From NCBI RefSeq assembly GCF_000981385.1, contig NZ_LATZ01000016.1, positions 34,172-98,171 of the forward strand: a DNA stretch of 64,000 nucleotides. The letters run 5' to 3'. The notes under the pieces are model-generated. The model made no database searches. It worked only from the letters and a program-made list of their open reading frames with translations, and was not told the DNA's origin. The stretch's first letter is position 1, and the number at the start of each line of letters is the position of its first letter. The DNA is from Bacillus sp. SA1-12. Its GTDB lineage: Bacteria > Bacillota > Bacilli > Bacillales > Bacillaceae. Position numbers and translations under genes: made by a program. Below are positions 1 through 9,857 of this stretch, piece after piece.

Positions 1-889
1 TTCAACTCAGGTTTTCTTAAACTTGTTTATTGATAACGCATTTCTAATTGTTGTTGCTGTTGGAATGACATTTGTGATTTTATCAGGAGGAATTGATCTC
101 TCTGTTGGTTCAATTATTGCGTTAACGAGTATGGTAGCAGCGAGTTTGACAATGAACGCACAGCTTTCTCCAGCTCTGGTTATCCCAATCAGTTTACTTA
201 TTGGTACCGTCCTTGGTTTTTGTATGGGATGCCTAATCCATTATTTTAACTTACAGCCATTTATCGTTACACTTGCCGGCATGTTCCTTGCCAGAGGACT
301 ATGTTATCTCATCAGTGTTGAATCGATTACGATCGACAATGGATTTTTCAATTTTATGGCAAGCACCAGAATCCCGGTTGGCGGCGGAAATTTTATTTCC
401 ATTAGTGTCATTATCGCAATGGTCGTTGTGATTGCCGCTATTTTTGTTGCTCATTACTCGAAATTTGGCCGTAATGTTTATGCATTAGGCGGCAGTGAAC
501 AATCTGCATTATTAATGGGATTACCTGTCGGGAAAACAAAAATTATGATCTATACAATCAGCGGGTTTTGTTCATCCCTTGCCGGCCTCATTTTCACTTT
601 CTATATGTTGTCAGGATATGGGTTACATGCAAACGGGCTGGAGCTTGATACGATTGCGGCAGTTGTAATCGGCGGCACTCTCCTTACTGGTGGTGCCGGG
701 TATGTAGCAGGAAGTGTTGTTGGGGTGCTCATTTTAGGGATTATCCAAACAGTGATCGTGTTTGAAGGAACGTTAAGCTCTTGGTGGACAAAGATTGCGA
801 TTGGAGCATTGCTATTATTATTTATTGTATTACAACGAGTCATCGTAGCAAGAAGCAAGATGAACCAAGCATCTATTTCAGCACATTAA
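1..889 (+). CDS. yjfF: Sugar ABC transporter permease, YjfF/RbsC type (5' end outside window)
   Basis: Membrane-spanning subunit of a CUT2-family importer that passes a monosaccharide from a binding protein across the cytoplasmic membrane. The frame is open back to base 2, so the N-terminus lies outside the window; TTG at 23 is only an internal codon. The hallmark GMTFVILSGGIDLSVGS segment, the TLAGMF motif and the near-terminal GTLSSWWTKIAIG stretch resemble E. coli YjfF, the galactofuranose permease. The visible part is strongly hydrophobic and could form about eight helices. A Shine-Dalgarno for the next gene follows the stop after one base, so the two are surely co-transcribed. Because the next gene encodes a secreted GH43 enzyme, arabinose or arabinofuranose is a likelier cargo than galactofuranose (inference). 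Confidence 0.88.
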   Translation, partial: STQVFLNLFIDNAFLIVVAVGMTFVILSGGIDLSVGSIIALTSMVAASLTMNAQLSPALVIPISLLIGTVLGFCMGCLIHYFNLQPFIVTLAGMFLARGLCYLISVESITIDNGFFNFMASTRIPVGGGNFISISVIIAMVVVIAAIFVAHYSKFGRNVYALGGSEQSALLMGLPVGKTKIMIYTISGFCSSLAGLIFTFYMLSGYGLHANGLELDTIAAVVIGGTLLTGGAGYVAGSVVGVLILGIIQTVIVFEGTLSSWWTKIAIGALLLLFIVLQRVIVARSKMNQASISAH

Positions 890-902
890 AGGAGTGTGAA
901 TC

Positions 903-3900
903 ATGAGAAAAAGGAAAAAATTGTCCGTCTTTTTATTGACGGTTATGATGTTTAACACGCTTTCCGGATTATGGCCTCAGGTCTCATCAGCAGAAGAAGC
1001 AAGCTCTGCATCTCCTGAGATGATCCTTCATTATGATATGAAGGCATCAGAAAAAAATGGGGAGCAAATAACGATAAAAGATGTGTCCGGAAATGGAGCA
1101 ACTTTTGACGGAGTATTTAAGAATCCGGAAAATGGCCAATTCGTTCATAATTATGAAGTTGGCTATGTGTCGTTTAATGGTGGAAGTTCAACATCAAAAA
1201 GCGGTTATATTGAAATACCGAAAAGTGAAGATGGTTCAGATTTATTAACCGGTTTACAGGATGTAACCGTTTCTGCACTTGTGAATTGGAGTAATGATGG
1301 GGCCAATCGTTGGATTTTTGGTTTAGGAGCAGTAACTGATGATGCGGAGAATGGGAATAAATATTTCTTCGTTACACCGCAACATGGTTCAGGAAATGTA
1401 GCAGCAACAGGAATTTCCAAAGCTGGCTGGAGAAATGAATCTCTTGTCAAAGCAACATCGGCAATGAAAGCTGATAAATGGGAGGTAGCCACTGTTGTCT
1501 TCTCTGGCCAAGCCAATACGATTACCTTATATGTAAATGGGGCAAAGGTGGCAACAGGATCAGCAGGCGGGAAAAAATTATCGGAAATTATTGATCCGTC
1601 AGCTGGTTTTTCAGGATTTATCGGAAAATCAATTTTTAAAAATGATTCCTTTTTTAAAGGAATGATCGGTGATTTCCGTGTTTACAATGGGGCGCTTTCA
1701 GATGAACAGGTTGCTAACGTTTATACTGAAACATCTAGCAAAATAGCAAAAATCAATCAGCTTGTGATCAATGATGCATCAGAGTCTTTGGATATTACTG
1801 AATATGTAAACAGTGGTGATGAAAGTATTAATCATATCACAAGTAATCTAGCCCTTCCTGCAAAGGGCAAGCATGGTGTAGATCTAACATGGAGTTCAAG
1901 CAATACTGAAGTTATTGCAAATGATGGAACCGTTACTCGTCCTGAAAAAACTGAGTCAAATGCAGAAGTTGAGTTAACAGCAAATTTAGCTTATGAAGGA
2001 CTGACAGCAAAGAAACAATTTACGGTAACTGTTTTAAAGGAATATACGGATGAACAAGTTGTAGAGCTTGATGCATCAAACGTAACGATTATTAACGCAG
2101 ATAATGTAAAAGGGAATCTAAGCTTACCGGTATCAGGTGAAGAAGGGAGTTCCATTACGTGGGAATCCTCAAATCCCGAGACGGTGAAAGGATCTGCAGA
2201 GGCAGCTGAAAACAATAAAATGCTCGGCTGGGTCACAAGACCTGAAGCAGATACAAAGGTTACTTTAACAGCGACCATTTCAAAAGGGGAAGCTGAAACG
2301 AAAAAGGAATTTCTTCTTACAGTCAAAAAGGATCCAGGTGCATTGACTTATGATGCTTATTTCTTCTCTTATTTCACGGGAGAATACGAAGGTGGAGAGG
2401 AAATATCTTTCGCAACAGCAGAAAATCCGTTAAAATGGCGTGCCTTAAATAATGGCCAATCGGTCATTCAGTCAAACATGGGTGAAAAGGGCCTTAGAGA
2501 TCCATTTATCATCCGATCTCCAGAAGGAGATAAATTTTATATGTTGGCGACGGACTTAAAAATGGGTGAAAGCACAAACTTTGACCAAGCGCAAATCACA
2601 GGAAGCCATTCCCTTATGGTTTGGGAGTCAGATGATCTTGTCAATTGGAGCGAACAGCGAATGGTAGAAGTGGCTCCTAAAACCGGCGGCAATACATGGG
2701 CGCCCGAAGCTGTTTATAACGAAAAAACGGGTGAATATGTTGTATTCTGGGCGTCTTCAATGAAAAATGAAGAAACGTATGGCGATTACCCAAATGGAAG
2801 ACCAGCAGGACAGTACAATGTGATGTATTACGCTACAACTAGGGATTTCCATACTTTCTCTGAACCAAAAGTGTTTATCGATGAAGGATTCCCTACAATC
2901 GATACAAGTTTTGTTCAAGATAATGGCACATTTTATCGCTTTACAAAATCTGAAGTGAATTACAGAGTGTATTACGAGAAAGCAACGGATATCTTCCAAG
3001 ATAAAGATGGAATCAAAGAAAATGGGTTCCAATATGATGTAATACCTGGCACAAAGGATGGAAACAGAGGATTGATCGGTCACCAAGGAAACAATGAAGG
3101 ACAAACCATCTTTAAAGATATCCATGATGATAAATGGTATATGTTCTTAGATTCCTGGCCATATCATGTTCGCTTGTCGACAAACTTAGAGGATGGATCG
3201 CAATTTGTGAACAATTTACTTCCCGAATCTGAATATGCGCTGCCGCCAGGACCGCGACATGGTACGGTAATACCGATCACTCGCGCTGAATACAATGCCC
3301 TTCAAGAAAAATATGGCATGCCTTCACCAGAACAATCTGAAAAACCAGTTGTTCACTATACATTTGACCAAGAAGATGTTGATGGAACAACTGTAAAAGA
3401 TGTTTCAAATAATGGTTTTGATGCCAAATTAGTAGGCGGGTCTAACATTGTTTCAAATGATACAGTTGGGAAATCTTCAGGAGCAGTAGAGTTAGATGGA
3501 AGCACAGGATATGTTGAGCTGCCAGAAAATATGATTAAAGACCTTAACCTGGAAAGCATGACAATGTCTACTTGGGTTAAAGTAGACGGTAATCAAGCAA
3601 ATCAACGCATCTTTGATTTTTCTTCAAATACTGGAAGAGTAGCAAACCGCAATACGATGTATTTAAGTACACAGGGAGATTCAGGTAACCTGGAATTTGC
3701 GATTGTTACACCTTTTACTGAAAAATTTGCCAATCAACATTCACTTTTAGGAAGTTCCTATAAATATGCTGTGAGAGGACCAATGCTTTCAACAGCAAAT
3801 TGGCACCATGCAGCTATGACAATTGAGGGATTTGATGCTGTTTTATATGTAGACGGAAAAGAAGTTTCACGGAGCTCAACGTATAATGTCGAGCCAAGAA

Positions 3901-6900
3901 TGCTATTAGAAACAACGATGAACTATTTAGGCAAGTCCAGCAATGAAAATCACAGTCTCTTTAACGGGAAATTTGATGACTTTAAAATTTATAACCGAGC
4001 TCTAAACGCTGAAGAAATTGCTAGTTTAGCAGATGAAGAAGTTTCAGAGCCTCCAGTTGAGGAGCCGGAAAAAGCTGAGTTAATTCTTGATTATGATATG
4101 AAAAGAATTGAAGGCACGAAAGTAGCAGATAACACAGGTAACTTTGAAGGAAAGCTTGTCAATCCTCAAAACGCCGAACTAATCAAAGGGGATGAGACAG
4201 GAGTAATCAGTTTTAAAGGCGGCTCAACAAGCTCGTATATAGAGATGCCTCAAGGCGTATTGAACGGGCTTGAGAGTGTGACTGTTTCATCATTAGTAAA
4301 TTGGGAAGGCAAGAATGAGGCTGAATGGCTATTTGCTTTAGGTCAGGACAGCAATAAATACCTATTTATGACACCAAAACGCAATTCAGGTGACAAATCT
4401 GCACGGGTAGGTATTGGCATCACAAGCTGGCAAAACGAGGCTGGAGCAAATGCAACAACAGGTTCTTTAGAGTCAAACGAATGGAAACTGGTGACTGCGG
4501 TTATGTCTGGTGAAGATAAAACAGTGAAATTGTATATTGATGGTGTTGAGGCGGCATCCGGATCAACAAACGGATATACATTGGCACAAATAAACAATGT
4601 AAATGGCAGAAGCGGATTTATTGGCCGTTCCTTCTATTCTGCTGATCCATACCTTGGCGGAATGATCGCTGATTTTGAAGTATATGATGGTGCTTTAACT
4701 GCAACAGAAGTAAGCAAATTAAAAGAAGCAGCTGATGCAAAAATTGCGAAAATGGATGGTTTATTGCTTCAAAATGCGATCAAACAATTAGATGACTCAA
4801 CGTTTCTTAATGAAAACAAAAGCAAGGATGAAATCACAACAGATTTATCATTCCCTAAGACAGGAGCAAACGGAACAACCATCACTTGGGAATCACAAAA
4901 TCAAGACATCATTACAAATGAAGGAAAGGTTACGAGACCAGCATTTGAAGAAGGAAACAAAACAGTGATGATTACAGCAACAATTTCAGACGGTAAGGAA
5001 GAGGCAACAAAAGAATTTACAGTAACTGTAGTAAAGAAACCGCATGATTCTGCCGCAGCCAGAACAGATGCAGAAGCATTAAAGGTGCATAACATTCAAG
5101 ATGTTCGCGGAAACCTAACGTTACCGGCATCAGGAGAAAATGGGTCAACGATTACTTGGAAATCAAGTGATTCATCGATCGTTACTGCTACTGGAGAGGT
5201 TACACGCCCAGCACATGGTGAAGGTGATACAACAGTTAAATTGACGGCAACAATTACCTTAAATAAAGAATCCATTACAAAGGCATTTTTAGCAAAGGTT
5301 AAAGAAATGCCGAAAAAGGAAAAATATGAAGGGTATGTCTTCAGTTACTTTACTGGAGAAGGCTACACGAACGGCGAGCAAATTTATTTCGCCTTAAGTG
5401 AGGGCAACAATCCGCTTACATGGAATGAGTTGAATAATGAAGAACCGGCCATCACGTCTAATTTAGGCGAAAAAGGCCTTAGAGATCCGTTTATTATTCG
5501 CTCTCCTGAAGGTGATAAATTCTACCTCATTGCAACCGATCTAAAAATCAATGGGGATTGGAATTGGGATCGAGCGCAAAGATCCGGAAGCAGATCGATT
5601 ATGGTTTGGGAATCGGCTGATTTAATCAATTGGTCTGAGCAAAGAATGGTTGAAGTTGCACCAAAAGAAGCAGGAAATACATGGGCACCTGAAGTCTATT
5701 ATGATGATACGACTGGAGAATATGTTGTATTCTGGGCTTCTAAGATTTATGACAATGAAGAGCATACTGGTTCAACCTACAATAAAATGATGTACAGTAA
5801 GACAAGAGATTTCTATACATTTACAGAACCAAAAGTCTATATGGATTATGGCTACTCCGTCATTGATACAACGATGATCGAGCATGACGATAAAATCTAT
5901 CGCTTATCAAAGGATGAGAGAAACAATACGTCAACATCGCCAAATGGTAAATTTATTTTCCAAGAGGTCGGGGATTCAGTTCTTGATCCAACCTTCGAGC
6001 TGATTAAGGAAGGTATTGGCAAAGGGTCAATAAGTGCAGGTGAAGGCCCTACGATCTTCAAATCGAATACAGAAGAAAAATGGTATATGTTTATTGATGA
6101 GTTTGGCGGCAGAGGATATGTCCCTTTTGAAACGACCGATTTACAGTCAGGTGAATGGAAGATGTCTGAAAACTACGATTTACCTGCACGTCCGCGTCAT
6201 GGAACAGTCATCCCTGTTACGAAAGCTGAACATGAGGCTTTACTGGCAAATATTCCAACCGTCCGTGTCCCAGCACCGGAACAAAAGCCAACCAGTGTTA
6301 TGCTTGATCATGAAGCATTAAATCTTTCCGAAGGTAAAACAAGCCAGTTAACTGCAACTGTTGCCCCGAATGATGCAGTCAATAAAGCGGTTGTATGGTC
6401 AAGCAATAATGAACAAGTAGCAACGGTTGATGAAAACGGAAAAGTCACGGCCCTGAAAGAAGGTAGTGCAAAAATCAGCGTAACAACAGTGGATGGCGGT
6501 TTAATGGCTGTGAGTGAGGTAACGGTGGAAAAACAAAAAGATACAACACCGCCAGAAGGTCAGTTTATGATCAATGCAGGTGCAGGGTTTACGAATAAAG
6601 GAACGGTTATTTTATCTTTGGAAGCTGCTGATGATGTAAGCGGAATCCTTCAAGTTCGCTATTCAACTGATTCAAAAGAATGGTCAGATTGGGAAGAGTA
6701 TAAAGCAACAAAAAAACTAACATTGCCATCAGGTGATGGAGAGAAAACCGTATTTGTAGAGTTTAAGGACAATGCCGGAAATATCAGCAAAACGTATGAG
6801 CAAACGATCACACTCGATCAAACGGCACCGGTGATCCAATTTACCGGTCATCAAGAGAGTTATTCAGCAGATTCGCACATCAGCATCACATGCAGTGCAA

Positions 6901-7289
6901 CCGATGAGCTGTCGGGAATTGCTTCTAAAGAATGTCCGAATGTTGAGGGACCAGCCTATACTTTCGAATTAGGAGTAAATAAAGTCACAGCGTCAGCGAC
7001 AGACAAAGCAGGTAATAGTGTGAAAGTTGACATTCAATTTACAGTAACTGTTGACTTTGATAGTTTAAGCCGATTGACGGAAACATTTGTTACAAAACAG
7101 GGAGCAGCCTATTCACTAATTGAAAAGCTGCAATCAGCAAAAGCATCAGCAGCTAAAGGGAATACTGGAGCGGTAATTGGCCAGCTGCGTGCTTACGAAA
7201 ATCAAGTAAACGCACAAAGCGGAAAATCAATCTCTGATGAAAATGCTAAACAATTGATTATTTTATCAAAACAATTGAGCGTAAAATAA
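903..7289 (+). CDS. Secreted 2128-residue protein with two GH43 modules and a C-terminal FIMAH domain
   Basis: Extracellular glycoside hydrolase, probably releasing arabinose or xylose units from arabinan or arabinoxylan. Signal peptide at residues 1-30 (basic start, hydrophobic core, SSA-EE site). Then LamG/concanavalin-like domain 38-275, two atrophied Ig-like domains 280-475, GH43 catalytic domain 480-800, a second LamG 812-1040, a third LamG 1057-1275, two Ig-like domains 1280-1470, a second GH43 1475-1785, BIG2 domain 1795-1877, Ig-like 1880-2050 and FIMAH domain 2052-2128. The likely GH43 triads are Asp533 (RDPF), Asp667 (IDTSF), Glu732 (NEGQ) and Asp1528, Asp1655, Glu1714 (GEGP), so both modules look active; these assignments are by pattern. 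There is no LPXTG anchor. The LamG-Ig-Ig-GH43 block is duplicated inside the protein. Start ATG has GGAGTG eight bases upstream, just behind the permease stop. Confidence 0.9.
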   Translation: MRKRKKLSVFLLTVMMFNTLSGLWPQVSSAEEASSASPEMILHYDMKASEKNGEQITIKDVSGNGATFDGVFKNPENGQFVHNYEVGYVSFNGGSSTSKSGYIEIPKSEDGSDLLTGLQDVTVSALVNWSNDGANRWIFGLGAVTDDAENGNKYFFVTPQHGSGNVAATGISKAGWRNESLVKATSAMKADKWEVATVVFSGQANTITLYVNGAKVATGSAGGKKLSEIIDPSAGFSGFIGKSIFKNDSFFKGMIGDFRVYNGALSDEQVANVYTETSSKIAKINQLVINDASESLDITEYVNSGDESINHITSNLALPAKGKHGVDLTWSSSNTEVIANDGTVTRPEKTESNAEVELTANLAYEGLTAKKQFTVTVLKEYTDEQVVELDASNVTIINADNVKGNLSLPVSGEEGSSITWESSNPETVKGSAEAAENNKMLGWVTRPEADTKVTLTATISKGEAETKKEFLLTVKKDPGALTYDAYFFSYFTGEYEGGEEISFATAENPLKWRALNNGQSVIQSNMGEKGLRDPFIIRSPEGDKFYMLATDLKMGESTNFDQAQITGSHSLMVWESDDLVNWSEQRMVEVAPKTGGNTWAPEAVYNEKTGEYVVFWASSMKNEETYGDYPNGRPAGQYNVMYYATTRDFHTFSEPKVFIDEGFPTIDTSFVQDNGTFYRFTKSEVNYRVYYEKATDIFQDKDGIKENGFQYDVIPGTKDGNRGLIGHQGNNEGQTIFKDIHDDKWYMFLDSWPYHVRLSTNLEDGSQFVNNLLPESEYALPPGPRHGTVIPITRAEYNALQEKYGMPSPEQSEKPVVHYTFDQEDVDGTTVKDVSNNGFDAKLVGGSNIVSNDTVGKSSGAVELDGSTGYVELPENMIKDLNLESMTMSTWVKVDGNQANQRIFDFSSNTGRVANRNTMYLSTQGDSGNLEFAIVTPFTEKFANQHSLLGSSYKYAVRGPMLSTANWHHAAMTIEGFDAVLYVDGKEVSRSSTYNVEPRMLLETTMNYLGKSSNENHSLFNGKFDDFKIYNRALNAEEIASLADEEVSEPPVEEPEKAELILDYDMKRIEGTKVADNTGNFEGKLVNPQNAELIKGDETGVISFKGGSTSSYIEMPQGVLNGLESVTVSSLVNWEGKNEAEWLFALGQDSNKYLFMTPKRNSGDKSARVGIGITSWQNEAGANATTGSLESNEWKLVTAVMSGEDKTVKLYIDGVEAASGSTNGYTLAQINNVNGRSGFIGRSFYSADPYLGGMIADFEVYDGALTATEVSKLKEAADAKIAKMDGLLLQNAIKQLDDSTFLNENKSKDEITTDLSFPKTGANGTTITWESQNQDIITNEGKVTRPAFEEGNKTVMITATISDGKEEATKEFTVTVVKKPHDSAAARTDAEALKVHNIQDVRGNLTLPASGENGSTITWKSSDSSIVTATGEVTRPAHGEGDTTVKLTATITLNKESITKAFLAKVKEMPKKEKYEGYVFSYFTGEGYTNGEQIYFALSEGNNPLTWNELNNEEPAITSNLGEKGLRDPFIIRSPEGDKFYLIATDLKINGDWNWDRAQRSGSRSIMVWESADLINWSEQRMVEVAPKEAGNTWAPEVYYDDTTGEYVVFWASKIYDNEEHTGSTYNKMMYSKTRDFYTFTEPKVYMDYGYSVIDTTMIEHDDKIYRLSKDERNNTSTSPNGKFIFQEVGDSVLDPTFELIKEGIGKGSISAGEGPTIFKSNTEEKWYMFIDEFGGRGYVPFETTDLQSGEWKMSENYDLPARPRHGTVIPVTKAEHEALLANIPTVRVPAPEQKPTSVMLDHEALNLSEGKTSQLTATVAPNDAVNKAVVWSSNNEQVATVDENGKVTALKEGSAKISVTTVDGGLMAVSEVTVEKQKDTTPPEGQFMINAGAGFTNKGTVILSLEAADDVSGILQVRYSTDSKEWSDWEEYKATKKLTLPSGDGEKTVFVEFKDNAGNISKTYEQTITLDQTAPVIQFTGHQESYSADSHISITCSATDELSGIASKECPNVEGPAYTFELGVNKVTASATDKAGNSVKVDIQFTVTVDFDSLSRLTETFVTKQGAAYSLIEKLQSAKASAAKGNTGAVIGQLRAYENQVNAQSGKSISDENAKQLIILSKQLSVK

Positions 7290-7340
7290 TAGTTGGCTTT
7301 CCCTTACATTAGATGAATAAAACCTCTATTAAGAAATATG

Positions 7341-7378
7341 CTAGCTTTCATGTCATAGGACCTGAAAGCTAGTTTTTT
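7341..7378 (+). terminator. Rho-independent terminator of the yjfF-GH43 operon
   Basis: Perfect 10-bp stem CTAGCTTTCA / TGAAAGCTAG followed by six T. It ends the transcript about 50 bases after the GH43 gene. The remaining bases to 7530 show no other feature. Confidence 0.88.
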
Positions 7379-7530
7379 ATTTTACATACAAAATTAATGA
7401 CATGCCTTTTTCTTGGATAACCCTTTTTCTTTTTTCCAGTTAAAATGCCCTGCAAATTGGTACTCCTCATACTTCTGCAGGTCCATGATTGGTTAAGTGG
7501 ATATTCATGAACCTAAACATATCCTCCTTT

Positions 7531-8730
7531 TTATAGAGAGAGTCTTCCTACATTATTAAGGGATGCCGTTTGTTGCTTTGTACTTTCTGCCTCCAGTATT
7601 CCAGTATTAAGTCTGATGATGTTTTGCAAAAAGCCTTTACATTTCTTATCTGGCACTAACACTTTTCCAAGGATATCCAATGTTAAGACCTTTTCTCGCA
7701 GAACAGCTTCTTCTATGTCTTGATCAAGGTGCAGCTGCCCATTAACAATCATGTTCACAGGCTGTTCCATTGCACGAAATTGATCATTGGACCAAATTTC
7801 TTCTCCCTCAATAAGCACAAAAAGGTTTTGGTAAGTTAAAACTTCTGTTTCCAAAAGACTTGTAAGTTCAAAAACGAGATCTTCTACATCCTCGTGACAA
7901 ATGATGAGGGAAGTAGAATGGATGCTTGAAATGGCCTCCAATAGCAATTCCCTCGTTACATCTTTTTCAAATATGACGGGTTTTCTTGTATAAAATTTCT
8001 TTTTATGAAATCTGCGAATCGAGCGGCCATTTACCTGCAGCGGTTTATTCAACATCTCATAACCGGATGGGATCACTTCAACCTTTCCTGCTATAGATAC
8101 CGCTTTTTTATATAAAAATGACTCTTGTTCCTCAAAAAGAATCACGTTCCCATTAATCTCCAATTTGTTGATTTTTTCACCAAACTGCTCCATATTTAGA
8201 TCCTCCGAAAAAGTAAGCAAACCATTTACCACTAAATTCTGTGGTTCCTCAAGGGCCTGAAGGAATGAATTTGTTATTGATAATTTCCCGTTTTCAAACC
8301 TTGGGGCCGCTCCATCATATGTTTTCAGATCCATAACCCCTTCTTTGACGATCTGGTTTACCGCCCCAGAGAGATGCGGAGGGGAATATACCTTTCCATT
8401 TACCTTCAAATACAGCAGTCCTGTTTTCATTTGTTCAGGTTTTACATCTTTTTCAATAATAACGGTGCCATCTACTAACAATTTAACCGGCTCTGAAATA
8501 GAATTCAGAAAGGCTTCATTAAGATGTAATACACCATTGTAAAGAGTAAAATCTTCAGGTACCTCGATGGTTGTTCCGATATTGCCAATATTCAAAGCGG
8601 ACAATAGATGCGCATTTTCTGGCCGGAAAAGGACCATCCCTACATTTTCAATGCGATCTATTTCTTTAATGCTTTCCTCTGTTGCATTCATTAAATTTAA
8701 TACTCCAACATTTCCAATACGCTGACTCAT
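7531..8730 (-). CDS. Uncharacterised repeat protein coupled to an ECF sigma factor
   Basis: No known family recognised. The 399-residue protein has no signal peptide or membrane segment and is built from diverged repeats of roughly 80-100 residues. Each holds a phrase like EPVxLxVNG followed by an acidic LxxDxxxE stretch and xxLxxNGxVxxP; examples lie near residues 77-120, 155-205, 220-255 and 320-360. Short beta strands separated by Asn-Gly turns suggest a beta-repeat or beta-solenoid shape (inference). Its ATG overlaps the stop of the sigma factor gene by one base (TAATG), so translation is coupled and it belongs to the same regulon. It has no zinc-finger anti-sigma motif and no transmembrane helix, so it is not a typical anti-sigma factor, but a partner or target role is plausible. 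Confidence 0.7.
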   Translation of the reverse strand: MSQRIGNVGVLNLMNATEESIKEIDRIENVGMVLFRPENAHLLSALNIGNIGTTIEVPEDFTLYNGVLHLNEAFLNSISEPVKLLVDGTVIIEKDVKPEQMKTGLLYLKVNGKVYSPPHLSGAVNQIVKEGVMDLKTYDGAAPRFENGKLSITNSFLQALEEPQNLVVNGLLTFSEDLNMEQFGEKINKLEINGNVILFEEQESFLYKKAVSIAGKVEVIPSGYEMLNKPLQVNGRSIRRFHKKKFYTRKPVIFEKDVTRELLLEAISSIHSTSLIICHEDVEDLVFELTSLLETEVLTYQNLFVLIEGEEIWSNDQFRAMEQPVNMIVNGQLHLDQDIEEAVLREKVLTLDILGKVLVPDKKCKGFLQNIIRLNTGILEAESTKQQTASLNNVGRLSL

Positions 8731-9194
8731 TAAAAATCCTCCTCCAATATCCTTCTTAAACGTTTGATGGCAATATGTAGTTTATAGCGCACCGTAGCCG
8801 CTGGCAGCTCCAATTGCCTGCCGATTTCCTGGCTGGATAACCCAAGCCAGTATCGTTTGAAAATTAGATCACTTAACTCCTGTGGTAAATGAGATAATAA
8901 TTCCGTCATTTCTAAATGGGAAAAAACCGCTTCTTGTTCGGATAAATCGAATTCATCCTCCCATTCCATCATCCGCTTTTCTTTTCTGCGATCATCAATC
9001 AACCTGTTTTTCATGACCCGAAAAAACCATGCCCGCTGTTTATATTCTGGTAAACTATGAAGTTGTTTTTCGTTTATTGCCTTCAAGATTGCATCCTGTA
9101 CAAGGTCGTTCGCTTCCTGTTCATGCCTGGCAATCGAAAGGGCAAAGCGGTGAAGATCTTTCTTTAACTTCTCATATAAATCACTCGCTTCCAA
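8730..9194 (-). CDS. ECF-type RNA polymerase sigma factor
   Basis: Small sigma-70 family factor of 154 residues. Region 2 runs from about residue 10 to 75 with EANDLVQDAILKA (2.2) and RAWFFRVMKNRLIDDRRK (2.4). Region 4 covers about 95-150 with LPQELSDLIFKRYWLGLSSQEIG and a helix-turn-helix ending in LHIAIKRLRRILEE. It should direct polymerase to a small set of promoters, probably including its own. No anti-sigma gene with a membrane segment is adjacent; the only coupled gene is the repeat protein downstream. The length fits minimal ECF factors such as B. subtilis SigV, SigY or YlaC, but I cannot place it in a named group. Confidence 0.9.
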   Translation of the reverse strand: MEASDLYEKLKKDLHRFALSIARHEQEANDLVQDAILKAINEKQLHSLPEYKQRAWFFRVMKNRLIDDRRKEKRMMEWEDEFDLSEQEAVFSHLEMTELLSHLPQELSDLIFKRYWLGLSSQEIGRQLELPAATVRYKLHIAIKRLRRILEEDF

Positions 9195-9635
9195 AATTGA
9201 TCACTCACTTTTAGTCATTTTTTAATCAATCAATGGTTCTTAACATTTGGAGAAAATTCTGATTGCTTGCGCTTTCATCTAGATAACGATTCAGGCGAAG
9301 AAAGTGTTGGGGTATTTTAAAAAAATTATAAAAATCTTTTTAAAGGGAACATGTATCGAGTGGGAGTCTGTGAAATTTAACATAGTTTCATATATTTAAA
9401 AGGGAGATAGTAGCAAGTATACGAGAAAAAATAGAAACGAACAATACAGAGGGGCATTAAACTAAATTCACAGAAGTGTTTTCAAAGGACATTTTAATAT
9501 CAATTATGGATGATTGGAATTGCCTTAGGGTTTTGGTGATACTTCTTTTTTCTTATTCAAGCAAAAGGCATGATAGGTGAAGAAGAAAATCTAAAAAACA
9601 TTCTAAATAGAATGGTTTTTATCTCCATCATTTTC
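9195..9635. other. AT-rich intergenic region between the sigma operon and the next gene
   Basis: About 440 bases with no convincing full gene. It should hold the promoter of the minus-strand sigma operon near 9200-9260. On the plus strand a short frame (9570-9668, starting MIGEEENLK) encodes a hydrophobic tail but has no Shine-Dalgarno and is not called. Confidence 0.4.
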
Positions 9636-9857
9636 CTATTTTTGTTTAGTAAAGATTTTCCCATTATTTAACTCACACCAATCTAATTCGCCATAAGATT
9701 CCTTCTTTCCGTATTTTTCCCAAAAAGCTTCCTTGTTTTCGAATACTTCCATTAAACCATCTTCTAGTAATGATACCATTTGATAAGTATTTAGTTGGAA
9801 AACATTAGAAACGGCAATTAATTCACCTATATGGACAATGCTGGAAAAATCTTTCAT
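9636..9857 (-). CDS. Small protein of unknown function (73 aa)
   Basis: Not recognised. The 73-residue product is soluble and acidic, rich in aromatic residues (ELDWCELNNG near the C-terminus), with no signal peptide. The start is well supported: AAAGGAGA lies seven bases before the ATG at 9857 on the minus strand. It overlaps the 3' end of the broken gene upstream by about 35 bases in a different frame, which suggests a two-gene operon read by coupled translation. Size and pairing resemble small toxin-immunity or antitoxin loci, but nothing in the sequence proves this. Confidence 0.5.
   Translation of the reverse strand: MKDFSSIVHIGELIAVSNVFQLNTYQMVSLLEDGLMEVFENKEAFWEKYGKKESYGELDWCELNNGKIFTKQK

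Noticed and set aside
9570..9668. Short hydrophobic frame MIGEEENLKNIL
   Set aside because: No ribosome site; it overlaps the minus-strand gene's 3' end.
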